DNA of 64,000 nt from NCBI GenBank assembly GCA_009772935.1, contig WOUR01000002.1:124001-188000 (forward strand). Reading direction: 5' to 3'. Position numbers and translations under genes: made by a program. Source of the DNA: Rhodospirillaceae bacterium (lineage in GTDB: Bacteria; Pseudomonadota; Alphaproteobacteria; Reyranellales; Reyranellaceae). Shown piece by piece: positions 25,467-33,738 of this stretch. Numbering within the stretch: the first letter of the stretch is position 1; each line of letters opens with the position of its first letter. Under the pieces are notes generated by a model, which was not told where the DNA came from, made no database searches, and saw only the letters and a list, made by a program, of their open reading frames with translations.

Positions 25467-26930
25467 CTAGTCCTGATCCTGTTCGCGGCGACGGCCCCCG
25501 GACCCTTCCGAGCCTCCCTCGCGCCGGCCACGTTTTAGTGGCCGATCGGCCGGTTGGAAACGCGCCACAAGGTCCGACAGATGCTCAATTTCGTCAATGG
25601 CGATGCCTTCCGGCGCTCGCGGGGCCGGCCCTGAGCCGCTGCGAACCTGCGGTATGAGCGCGCTTCGGAAGCCGAGTTTGGCGGCTTCCCGCAACCGGGC
25701 CTCGCGCTGCCCGACCGGTCGGACCTCGCCGCCGAGGCCGATTTCGCCGAACACCACCATGTCACCGGGAACCTGCTCGTCGGCCAGCGAGGAGATGACC
25801 GCGGCCGCCACTGCGAGGTCGGCGGCCGGCTCGCCGATCCGCAGCCCGCCCGCCACGTTCAGGTAGACGTCGTTGGCGCCGACGGTGACACCGCATCGGG
25901 CCTCCAGCACGGCCAGCACCATCGCAAGGCGGTTCGAATCCCAGCCGACCACGGCGCGCCGCGGCGTGGCGAGGGATGAGGGGCTGACCAGTGCCTGGAT
26001 CTCGACCAGCAAGGGCCGGGTGCCCTCGATGCCGGCGAAGACGCAGGTGCCCGAGACGTGGCCGCGACGATCCGCCAGGAACAGGGCCGAGGGGTTGGCG
26101 ACGTCGGACAGGCCGCGGTCGGACATCTCGAAGACGCCGATCTCGTCGGTCGGGCCGAAGCGGTTCTTGACCGTGCGCAGGATGCGGAACTGATGGCCGC
26201 GCTCGCCTTCGAAATAGAGCACCGTGTCGACCATGTGCTCGAGCACGCGGGGACCCGCGATGGCGCCATCCTTGGTGACGTGGCCGACCAGCAGCACGGC
26301 GATGCCGCGGCGCTTGGCCAGTTCGACCAGCGCCTGTGCCGAGGCCCGCACCTGGGTGACCGTGCCCGGCGTGGAATCCACCGTATCCAGCCACATTGTC
26401 TGGATCGAATCGATGACCGCCACTCTGGGGGCGTCCGGCTGCTCCAGTGACGCCACGATGTCGCGTACCGAGGTGGCGGCGACCAATTGGACCGGGGCGT
26501 CGGCCAGGCCCAGCCGTTCAGCCCGCAGGCGGACCTGGTCGACGGCCTCTTCGCCGGAAATATAGGCGCAGGCGGTGTGCTGTCTGGCGAGCGCCGCCGC
26601 CATCTGCAGCAGCAGGGTCGACTTGCCGATCCCCGGATCGCCGCCGATCAGCAGCGCCGAGCCGACGACCAGGCCGCCACCGCACACGCGGTCGAACTCG
26701 TTGATGCCGCTCTTGAGGCGCGGCGGCTGCGGTGTCGAACCGGTGAGGCCCGTGAAGTCGAGGAGGCGCCCTTTTCCGCGACGGGCCATCCCGCCGCCGG
26801 CCGGGCCGGGCGCGGGAGCCGCCTCTTCGACGATGGTGTTCCACTCACCACAGGATTCGCAACGGCCGCTCCATTTGGTCGTGACGGCGCCGCAGGACTG
26901 GCAGACGAAGCGCTTGAGCGGCCTCGCCAC
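25467..26930 (-). CDS. radA: DNA repair protein RadA
   Basis: This 487-aa RecA-like ATPase promotes branch migration in recombinational repair. Features in order are a zinc finger (CQSC ... CESC, residues 13-30), Walker A GGDPGIGKST near 95, the RadA-specific KNRFG motif (TVKNRFGPTDEIGVFEM) and a C-terminal Lon-like domain (GEIGLGGEVRPVGQREARL). The start is GTG 26930, three bases after the mlaF stop. The position between mlaF and cvpA suggests one long transcript. Confidence 0.95.
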   Translation of the reverse strand: MARPLKRFVCQSCGAVTTKWSGRCESCGEWNTIVEEAAPAPGPAGGGMARRGKGRLLDFTGLTGSTPQPPRLKSGINEFDRVCGGGLVVGSALLIGGDPGIGKSTLLLQMAAALARQHTACAYISGEEAVDQVRLRAERLGLADAPVQLVAATSVRDIVASLEQPDAPRVAVIDSIQTMWLDTVDSTPGTVTQVRASAQALVELAKRRGIAVLLVGHVTKDGAIAGPRVLEHMVDTVLYFEGERGHQFRILRTVKNRFGPTDEIGVFEMSDRGLSDVANPSALFLADRRGHVSGTCVFAGIEGTRPLLVEIQALVSPSSLATPRRAVVGWDSNRLAMVLAVLEARCGVTVGANDVYLNVAGGLRIGEPAADLAVAAAVISSLADEQVPGDMVVFGEIGLGGEVRPVGQREARLREAAKLGFRSALIPQVRSGSGPAPRAPEGIAIDEIEHLSDLVARFQPADRPLKRGRREGGSEGSGGRRREQDQD

Positions 26931-26932
26931 GG

Positions 26933-27706
26933 TCAGAGTTTCCGGACCTGCATGCGGATCGGACCCTCGGCCCGGCCGTGGATGAACTGGTCCACATAGG
27001 CGTTGCCGGAGCGGTCGATGTCCGCGACGGGCCCCTGCCAGATCAGCCTACCCTCGTGAAGCATGCCGATGCGGTGGCCGATCTTGCGGGCGCTCGCCAT
27101 ATCGTGGGTGATCGAGACCGCTGTCGCGCCGAGGTCGCTGACGCATTTCACGATCAGGTCGTTGATGACGTCGGCCATGATCGGATCGAGGCCGGTCGTC
27201 GGCTCGTCGAAGAAGATGATCTCGGGCTCGCGGGCGATGGCGCGGGCGAGCGCCACGCGCTTCTGCATGCCGCCGGAGAGTTCCGATGGAAAGAGGTCGC
27301 CGATTTCGGGGCCGAGGCCGACGGCGCCCAACTTGGCGACGGCGACTTCACGGGCTCGGGCGGGGGCCATGCCGTCGCTCTGGATGGGGCCGAAGGCCAC
27401 GTTCTCCCAGACGCGCAGCGAATCGAACAGCGCCCCGCCCTGGAACAGCATGCCGAACTTGCGCATGACGCGGGCCCGACTGCGGTCGCTGAGGTCTCGT
27501 GTCTCCTCGCCGTCGATCCTGATCGAGCCGTTTTCCGGTCGCAGCAGACCGAGGATGCATTTCAGCAACACCGATTTGCCGGTTCCGGAGCCGCCGATGA
27601 CGACCATCGATTCGCCCGGGGCCACGTCGAGTTCGATGCCCTGCAGCACCTTTTTCGGCCCGAAAGCCTTGGTGACGCCACGCAGCGAGATCTTGGGGGA
27701 GGCCAT
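26933..27706 (-). CDS. mlaF: Phospholipid ABC transporter ATPase MlaF
   Basis: This 257-aa ATPase has Walker A GGSGTGKS near residue 37, the LSGGMQKR signature near 145 and Walker B EIIFFDEPTTGLDP. It pairs with MlaE and an MCE protein to move phospholipids between membranes and keep the outer membrane asymmetric. mlaE lies directly upstream on the same strand. The MCE partner mlaD is 34 kb away at 62570, and MlaB is not seen here. Confidence 0.9.
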   Translation of the reverse strand: MASPKISLRGVTKAFGPKKVLQGIELDVAPGESMVVIGGSGTGKSVLLKCILGLLRPENGSIRIDGEETRDLSDRSRARVMRKFGMLFQGGALFDSLRVWENVAFGPIQSDGMAPARAREVAVAKLGAVGLGPEIGDLFPSELSGGMQKRVALARAIAREPEIIFFDEPTTGLDPIMADVINDLIVKCVSDLGATAVSITHDMASARKIGHRIGMLHEGRLIWQGPVADIDRSGNAYVDQFIHGRAEGPIRMQVRKL

Positions 27707-27720
27707 GAGGCGGGAGCCGA

Positions 27721-28500
27721 TCAGCGCGCGAAGAAGGCTTCGGTGATGAAGTAGTTGAACGTCAGGATCAGGATCGAGGCCGAGACCACGGCGCTGGTAG
27801 TCGCCATGCCGACACCCTGGGCGCCTCCGCGCGACGTGTAGCCGTGGTAGCAGCCCATCAGAGTGATCAGGAATCCGAACACCGCTGCCTTCACGAGGCC
27901 CGAGAAGACGTCCTGGAATTCAAGGAAGTCCATCGTGTTGCGCAAGTAGGCCGCGTCGTTGAAATCGAGCTTGTAGACGCCGACCAGGAAGCCGCCCAGC
28001 ACGCCGATGATGTCGGCGATCAACACCAGGAACGGCAGGGTGAGGATGCCCGCGATCAGTCGCGGCACGACCAGATACTTGAACGGATCGGTCGAGAGCG
28101 TGGTGAGCGCATCGATCTGCTCGGTGACCCGCATGGTGCCGATCTCGGCGGCCATCGCCGCGCCGACGCGGCCGGCGACCATCAGGCCTGCCAGCACCGG
28201 ACCCAGTTCGCGGGTCAGCGAGACCACGACGACATTGGGGATCGCGCTCTCGGCGGAGAAGCGTGCGAAGCCGGTGTAGCTCTGCAGCGCCAGCACCATG
28301 CCGGTGAAGATCGCGGTGAGGCCGACCACAGGCAGCGAGTAGTAGCCGATTTCCATGATCTGCCGGAGAATCTGCCGGCGGTAGTAGGGCGGCTGCAGAC
28401 CCTGCCGGATCGCCTTGAAGGCAAAAGCGGTAACGCTGCCGATCGCCTCCAGGAAGGCGAGCGTCATGCGCCCCAGCATCGTGACCAGAGGAATGCTCAC
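27721..28500 (-). CDS. mlaE: Phospholipid ABC transporter permease MlaE
   Basis: This 259-aa polytopic inner-membrane protein has the MlaE signatures ELGPVLAGLMVAGRVGAAMA, then AEIGTMRVTEQIDAL. At least five hydrophobic segments are visible. The start is GTG 28500, whose GTGA overlaps the alr stop by four bases, indicating coupling. It acts with MlaF and, by inference, the distant MlaD in phospholipid transport. Confidence 0.92.
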   Translation of the reverse strand: MSIPLVTMLGRMTLAFLEAIGSVTAFAFKAIRQGLQPPYYRRQILRQIMEIGYYSLPVVGLTAIFTGMVLALQSYTGFARFSAESAIPNVVVVSLTRELGPVLAGLMVAGRVGAAMAAEIGTMRVTEQIDALTTLSTDPFKYLVVPRLIAGILTLPFLVLIADIIGVLGGFLVGVYKLDFNDAAYLRNTMDFLEFQDVFSGLVKAAVFGFLITLMGCYHGYTSRGGAQGVGMATTSAVVSASILILTFNYFITEAFFAR

Positions 28501-29666
28501 GCCGCTTCTCCCGCGTCGTCGGCCGGGCCGTCGGCATAGCCGTCGACATAGGCGCGGAAATAGCGCCGGCCGAGCGCGGTCATGATCTCGTAGGCATTCG
28601 TCCTGGCGTGGTCGGCGAGATCGTCGGGCGTGAGGTGGGGGCCCAGGATCTCGACCAGGCCGCCGGGCTGGCAGTCGGCTTCCGGCACGTCGGTCACGTC
28701 GATGGTCACCAGGTCCATGGAGATACGGCCGATCACGGGCACGGTGTGCCCGGCGAGATGCACGTGGGTGCGATTGACGAGGTTACGGAAATAGCCGTCC
28801 GCATACCCCAGCGCAATCGTCCCGATCCGGCTCGGGCGCGCCGAGCGCCAGGCGCCGCCGTAGCCCACCGTCTGGAAGGCATCGATCCGGCGGGTTTGCA
28901 GGATTTGGGCGTGCAGCGTCACGACCGGCAGCATCGGGTTCTGCTGGCCGGGCAGGGGATTGATGCCGTAGAGCGCCGCGCCCGGGCGAAGCAGGTCGAA
29001 ATGGAAGTCCGGCCCCAGGAAGATGCCCGAGGAGTTCGCCAGCGAGGTCGGCGCGCCCGGCATCGCACGCACGAAAGTGCGGAAACGCGAGAGCTGCTCG
29101 CCGTTGACCGGGTTCGATGTGTCCTCCGAGGCGACGAGGTGGCTCATGATCAGGGCAAGTCGCAGGCCGCGCAGCCGGCCACGCTCGTTGATCAAGACCT
29201 GCGCGTCTTCTGCAGAGAAGCCCAGCCGGTGCAGGCCGGTGTCGAGATGCACGACGGCGTCGAGCGCCTGGTTGAAGCGCTGGGCGGCGGCCCGCCAGAC
29301 ATTGAGCTGCCCCAGGTGATTGAGCACCGGGATGAGACGGTGCTCGACGAAGTCCGGCTCGGTGCCGGGGAGCAGTCCGTTCAGGACATAGATCGGCGGC
29401 TCGGGCAGAATGCGGCGGAGCGCAATTCCCTCGTCGATATGGGCCACGAAAAAGTGCCGGCAGCCCTCCGCCGCCAGCCGGGCACCGACCACGGCGGCAC
29501 CCGTGCCGTACGCATCGGCCTTCAGGACGGCAGCGCAATCGACCGGCCGGCCGGTGGCACGGCCAGCGTCGCGCAGCCCGCGCCAGTTGGCCGCGATCGC
29601 GCCCAGGTCGATGGAAAGGATCGCGCCGGCCCGTCGCGCCGCGTCGTCGTCGCCAGTATGTGACAC
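28497..29666 (-). CDS. alr: Alanine racemase
   Basis: This 389-aa PLP enzyme makes D-alanine for peptidoglycan. The PLP lysine lies in AAVLKADAYGTG near residue 49. The catalytic Tyr region is TVGYGGAWR, followed by RIGTIALGYADGY, and the second-domain VPVIGRISMDLVTIDVTD completes the fold. The start is GTG 29666, nine bases after the dnaB stop. dnaB-alr-radA is a standard alphaproteobacterial order. Confidence 0.94.
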   Translation of the reverse strand: MSHTGDDDAARRAGAILSIDLGAIAANWRGLRDAGRATGRPVDCAAVLKADAYGTGAAVVGARLAAEGCRHFFVAHIDEGIALRRILPEPPIYVLNGLLPGTEPDFVEHRLIPVLNHLGQLNVWRAAAQRFNQALDAVVHLDTGLHRLGFSAEDAQVLINERGRLRGLRLALIMSHLVASEDTSNPVNGEQLSRFRTFVRAMPGAPTSLANSSGIFLGPDFHFDLLRPGAALYGINPLPGQQNPMLPVVTLHAQILQTRRIDAFQTVGYGGAWRSARPSRIGTIALGYADGYFRNLVNRTHVHLAGHTVPVIGRISMDLVTIDVTDVPEADCQPGGLVEILGPHLTPDDLADHARTNAYEIMTALGRRYFRAYVDGYADGPADDAGEAA

Positions 29667-29675
29667 GTCGTGACC

Positions 29676-31202
29676 TTAGAACTCTGGAACGGGCCCGTCA
29701 GCACCGACATCGAGGTTGCCGAACTTCGTGTACTTCCCTTCGAATGACAGGCGCACGATGCCAGTAGGTCCGTGGCGCTGCTTGGCCACGATGACCTCGG
29801 CCTTACCGTAGGTCTCCTCGCAGCGCTGCTTCCAGGCGTCGTGGCGCTCGTTGAATTTCTGGTCGCTCTCCTCGGCGCGCCGCGCCGGCTCGGTACGGGT
29901 CAGGTAGTATTCCTCGCGATAGACGAACATGACGACGTCGGCGTCCTGCTCGATCGAGCCCGATTCGCGAAGGTCGGCGAGCTGGGGGCGCTTGTCCTCG
30001 CGCTGCTCGACGGCGCGGGAGAGCTGCGACAAGGCGACCACCGGCACGTCCAGTTCCTTGGCCAGCGTTTTCAGGCCTCGGGTGATCTCCGAAACCTCCT
30101 GGACGCGATTCTCCTGCCGGCTCTTGCCCGATGGATTGAGCAGCTGGAGGTAGTCGACGATGATCAGCCCGAGACCGTGTGTCCGCTTCAACCGGCGGGC
30201 GCGGGTCCGCAGGGCGGCGATGGACAGGGCGGGCGTATCGTCGATGAAGAAGTTCAGGTGCTCGAGTTCGTGGCTGACGTTCAGCACCGTGTCGAACTCG
30301 GTGCTGTTCATTTCGCCTTTGCGAATTTTTTCGGAGGACAGCTCGGCCTGCTCGGACAGCATTCGGGTGGCGAGCTGCTCGGCGGACATTTCCAGCGAGA
30401 AGAAGCCGACCACGGCGCCGTCCACCGCCTTCGGGTGTCCGTCGACGATCTCCTCCCGGTAGGCCTTTGCGGCGTTGAAGGCGATGTTGGTCGCCAGTGC
30501 GGTCTTTCCCATCGACGGGCGGCCGGCGAGGATCAGGAGGTCGGACCGGTGCAGGCCGCCCAGCAACTGGTCGAGGGTGGAGAGACCGGTCGCCACGCCG
30601 GTGAGCTTGCCCTCGCGGCCATAGGCCGCCTCGGCGGCGGTCATGGCTTCGGTGAGGGCCACGCGGAACGGCTTGAAGCCGCCCTCGGTCTGGCCGGTCG
30701 TCGCCAGGTCGTAGAGCTTCTTTTCGGCAACCTCGATCTGCTGCAGTGCCGTCTCGTCGACGTCGCCGGAGAAGGCGCCGTTGACGACGTTCTCGCCGAG
30801 ATCGATGAGCTGGCGGCGGAGGTAGAGATCGTGCACGGCCCGACCGAAGGCCGCGGCGTCGATCACATGCACCGAGGCTGCGGCGAGCCGGGCAAGGTAG
30901 GCCGCGCCCCCGGCTTCCTTCATCGCCGGATCCTGCTCGACATAGGTCTTGAGCGTGACGGCGCTGACCACCTGGCCGCGCTCGATCAGGCGCGACAGCG
31001 AATCGTAGAGTTTTCCGTGCGACGGGTCGGCGAAATGTTCGGGGCGCAGGAACTCCGCCACGCGTTGATAGGCGGCATTGTTCACGAGGATGGAGCCGAG
31101 CAGCGCCTGCTCCGCTTCGAAATTGTGCGGCGGCTCGCGAAGGCGCACATCTTCGGCGCCGGGCAGGCGCGTGACGTTCGAGGACTCTTTCAGTGGCTCC
31201 AT
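29676..31202 (-). CDS. dnaB: Replicative DNA helicase DnaB
   Basis: This 508-aa ring helicase unwinds DNA at the replication fork. The N-terminal DnaG-interacting domain starts at PPHNFEAEQALLGSILVNNA. The RecA-like domain has Walker A AGRPSMGKTALATN, Walker B GLIIVDYLQLL and the sensor region VVALSQLSRAVEQREDKRPQ. I chose ATG 31202; a TTG at 31220 would add six residues. The usual upstream neighbour rplI is 4.2 kb away, separated by cfa and iron-transporter genes. Confidence 0.96.
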   Translation of the reverse strand: MEPLKESSNVTRLPGAEDVRLREPPHNFEAEQALLGSILVNNAAYQRVAEFLRPEHFADPSHGKLYDSLSRLIERGQVVSAVTLKTYVEQDPAMKEAGGAAYLARLAAASVHVIDAAAFGRAVHDLYLRRQLIDLGENVVNGAFSGDVDETALQQIEVAEKKLYDLATTGQTEGGFKPFRVALTEAMTAAEAAYGREGKLTGVATGLSTLDQLLGGLHRSDLLILAGRPSMGKTALATNIAFNAAKAYREEIVDGHPKAVDGAVVGFFSLEMSAEQLATRMLSEQAELSSEKIRKGEMNSTEFDTVLNVSHELEHLNFFIDDTPALSIAALRTRARRLKRTHGLGLIIVDYLQLLNPSGKSRQENRVQEVSEITRGLKTLAKELDVPVVALSQLSRAVEQREDKRPQLADLRESGSIEQDADVVMFVYREEYYLTRTEPARRAEESDQKFNERHDAWKQRCEETYGKAEVIVAKQRHGPTGIVRLSFEGKYTKFGNLDVGADGPVPEF

Positions 31203-31259
31203 CAGAATGTCTTTGCCCAAGATGGGAGGGGGATCACAGCAAAGAATTTTGGGTGCCCG

Positions 31260-31285
31260 CTTATCCCGAGCGTAGCGAGGATACC
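31260..31285. repeat. Degenerate copy of the GGGATGAC-type palindromic repeat
   Basis: The stretch CTTATCCCGAGCGTAGCGAG followed by GATACC is partly self-complementary. Its reverse complement aligns with the left arm of the 7234-7329 element (GGATCCCTC..TTCGTTCGGGATGAC type). It sits in the short gap between dnaB and cfa, at the edge of the block that separates dnaB from rplI. Confidence 0.5.
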
Positions 31286-31289
31286 TTTT

Positions 31290-32528
31290 CTATTCGGCCG
31301 CCATGGACCCCGCGACGTTCTTCAGACGTTCTTCAGCGACCATATAGTCACGAACGAGCGGGACCGCATCCTGCCGCCGCGCGATCTGAATCTGGAACAC
31401 CATCTGATTCATGTACCGGAAGGCCACCTCGCAGCCTGCGAGGTAGAACTCCCACATCCGGCAAAAGCGATCGTCGTAGCCGGCCAGCGTCTTGATCTGC
31501 TCGCGGTTGGAGAGGAAGCGTTGCCGCCAGAGACGCAGCGTCTCTGCATAATGCAGGCGCAGCACCTCGATGTCGGTGACCCAAAGTCCCGCCTTCTCGA
31601 TCGCCGCCAGGACTTCCGAAAGGGCAGGGCTGTACCCGCCGGGGAAAATGTACTTGCGGAGCCAGGTGTTGGTGCCGCCCGGCGGCTCCATGCGGCCGAT
31701 CGAATGCAGCAGCATCACGCCGTCGTCCGCCAGCAGCTCCTTCACCTTCGTGAAGTATTCGAGATAGTGCGCCGAGCCGACATGCTCGAACATGCCGACC
31801 GAAACGATGCGGTCGTAGCGGCCCGGTTCCTCGCGATAGTCGAGAAGCTTGAAGCGGACCTTGTCCGAGACGCCCTCGTCGATGGCGCGACGGCTCGAAA
31901 CGCCATGCTGCTCGCGCGAGAGGGTGACGCCGGTGACGTCGACGTCGAAGGCTCGAGCGAGGTACAGGCCCATGCCGCCCCAGCCCGATCCGATGTCGAG
32001 CACCTTCTGGCCGGGACTGAGGAGAAGCTTGGCCGCGATGTGCGCCTTCTTGTCGGCCTGTGCCGTCTCCAGGGGCTCGCTGCCGGTTCTGAAGTAGGCG
32101 CAGGAATACTGCCGGTCGGGATCAAGGAAGAAGTCGTAGAGTTCTCCCCTGAGATCGTAGTGGTGTGCCACGTTCTTCTGGGCCTTGCCGATGGGATTGT
32201 ACTGCTCCAGCACGCGGAGCCACCCCTGGAGCGTGTAGGACCAGCGCATCATGGCCGTCGAATCGACGGCGGCCATATTGCGCCCCAGGAGGTCGAGCAG
32301 ATCGTAGAGGTCGCCGCGTTCGACCGTAAGCCGACCATCCATGTAGGCTTCGCCCAAGGCGAGACGGGGCCGAAGGGCGAGGCGGATGCCGGTCCACCAG
32401 TCGTGGACCCGCATTGTCACAGCGGGACCTGTCTTTGCGCCCCTGATCTGATGTGACCGACCTGCCTCATCGATGATGGTCAGTTGGCCTTCGCTCACAA
32501 TCCGGGCAAGGACCTGCGCCAGCAGCAC
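31290..32528 (-). CDS. cfa: Cyclopropane-fatty-acyl-phospholipid synthase family methyltransferase
   Basis: This 412-aa SAM-dependent enzyme adds a methylene bridge to unsaturated acyl chains of membrane lipids. An N-terminal lipid-binding region of about 110 residues (LGEAYMDGRLTVERGDLYDL) precedes the methyltransferase domain. That domain has KVLDIGSGWGGMGLYLA near 170 and VGMFEHVG near 235. The start is GTG 32528, with GGAG about 9 bases upstream. It diverges from fbpA and may share its promoter region. Other Cfa-like methyltransferases exist, so the exact product is not proven. Confidence 0.88.
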   Translation of the reverse strand: MLLAQVLARIVSEGQLTIIDEAGRSHQIRGAKTGPAVTMRVHDWWTGIRLALRPRLALGEAYMDGRLTVERGDLYDLLDLLGRNMAAVDSTAMMRWSYTLQGWLRVLEQYNPIGKAQKNVAHHYDLRGELYDFFLDPDRQYSCAYFRTGSEPLETAQADKKAHIAAKLLLSPGQKVLDIGSGWGGMGLYLARAFDVDVTGVTLSREQHGVSSRRAIDEGVSDKVRFKLLDYREEPGRYDRIVSVGMFEHVGSAHYLEYFTKVKELLADDGVMLLHSIGRMEPPGGTNTWLRKYIFPGGYSPALSEVLAAIEKAGLWVTDIEVLRLHYAETLRLWRQRFLSNREQIKTLAGYDDRFCRMWEFYLAGCEVAFRYMNQMVFQIQIARRQDAVPLVRDYMVAEERLKNVAGSMAAE

Positions 32529-32589
32529 GACGGATCACTCCAATTTGTCGCTGCACGGATGTTAGTCACATCCGCTTTTTCGACGCAAA

Positions 32590-32623
32590 GGGGTGAATGC
32601 ACAAAATTTCGCCGGGGTGAATG
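32590..32623. repeat. Direct repeat GGGGTGAATG x2 between cfa and fbpA
   Basis: Identical decamers occupy 32590-32599 and 32614-32623, 24 bases start to start, close to two helical turns. They lie in the 175-base divergent promoter region. The spacing suits a dimeric regulator, but no known Fur-, Irr- or RirA-type consensus is obvious. Confidence 0.45.
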
Positions 32624-32703
32624 TGAATAAATCGCATTTGGATTGCCAGCATGCACTGTGGGTGATATCCGGCCACTGATACTCACTCGCATCGGAGGAA
32701 GAC

Positions 32704-33738
32704 GTGAAGAGACGTGCGCTCGTGAAGGCTGGCCTGGCGTTTGGCTCCGGTGTGATGATCGCCCGGCGGGCTTGGGCGCAGGGCGGAACGCTCAATCTGT
32801 ACTCTGCCCGCCACTACAAGACCGACGAGGCCCTGTACGGCAATTTCGCGGACCTGACGGGCGTCAGGATCAACCGCGTCGACGCCGAGCCCGACCCACT
32901 CATCCAGCGTCTTCGCACCGAGGGCGACAAGAGCCCGTGCGACGTGTTCATCACGGTCGACGCTGGCCGCATCGAGCGTGCCCGCGAGATGGGCCTGCTG
33001 CAGCCGACCGACTCGGCGGTTCTGGCCAAGGCGATCCCCGCGCACCTGCGCGATCCCGACAACACCTGGTTCGGCTTCTCCAAGCGTGCCCGCGTCATCG
33101 TGTTCAACAAGGAGAAGATGCAGGCGGCGGGCGCTCCTCAGAACTACGAAGACCTGGCCGATCCGAAGTGGAAGGGCAAGGTTCTCATCCGCTCCTCGGG
33201 CAACATCTACAATCAGTCGCTCACCGGCTCGATCCTCGCCGCCGACGGTCCGGAGAAGACGGAGACCTGGGCCAAGGGCGTTGCCGCCAACCTGGCGCGT
33301 CCGCCGCGCGGTGGGGATACCGACCAGATCAAGGCGGCTGCAGCGGGCGAGGGCGATGTCGCCGTCGTGAACACCTACTATTTTGTGAACCTCATGCGCT
33401 CAGCAAAGCCGGAGGACCGCGAAGTCGCCGCCAAGCTCGGCGTGATCTTCCCGAACCAGGCCAACCGCGGCACCCATGTGAACCTGAGCGCAGGCGGCAT
33501 CGCCAGGCACGCGCCGAACAAGCAGGCCGCGGTCAAGTTCCTCGAGTACCTGGTCTCGCCGCAGGCCCAGAAGTATTTCGCGGACGGAAATTCGGAATAC
33601 CCGGTCGTGGCCTCGGTCGAGCTTTCGCCGCAGCTCAAGGCGCTCGGCACGTTCAAGGAGGATCAGCTCAACGCCCGCGTGTTCGCCCAGAACAACGCCG
33701 AGGCGCTGAAGATCATGGACCGGGCCGGCTGGAAGTAG
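32704..33738 (+). CDS. fbpA: Ferric iron ABC transporter substrate-binding protein (FbpA/FutA-like)
   Basis: This 344-aa periplasmic iron-binding protein has a twin-arginine-like signal (MKRRALVKAGLAFGSGVMIA, then RRAWAQ). The mature part starts GTLNLYSARHYKTDEALYGN. The Tyr pair in VVNTYYFVNL and the early Tyr in LYSARHY are the usual Fe(III) ligands. The start is GTG 32704 behind GGAGGAAG. Its last 26 bases overlap the 3' end of the convergent permease gene. No ATPase (FbpC) gene is in the window. Confidence 0.92.
   Translation: MKRRALVKAGLAFGSGVMIARRAWAQGGTLNLYSARHYKTDEALYGNFADLTGVRINRVDAEPDPLIQRLRTEGDKSPCDVFITVDAGRIERAREMGLLQPTDSAVLAKAIPAHLRDPDNTWFGFSKRARVIVFNKEKMQAAGAPQNYEDLADPKWKGKVLIRSSGNIYNQSLTGSILAADGPEKTETWAKGVAANLARPPRGGDTDQIKAAAAGEGDVAVVNTYYFVNLMRSAKPEDREVAAKLGVIFPNQANRGTHVNLSAGGIARHAPNKQAAVKFLEYLVSPQAQKYFADGNSEYPVVASVELSPQLKALGTFKEDQLNARVFAQNNAEALKIMDRAGWK

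Noticed and set aside
29772..32456. 894-codon open frame on the plus strand
   Set aside because: It is antisense to dnaB and cfa, both unmistakable genes. High-GC codon structure leaves the opposite strand open, and the translation is low-complexity and Val/Ala/Leu-rich without domains.
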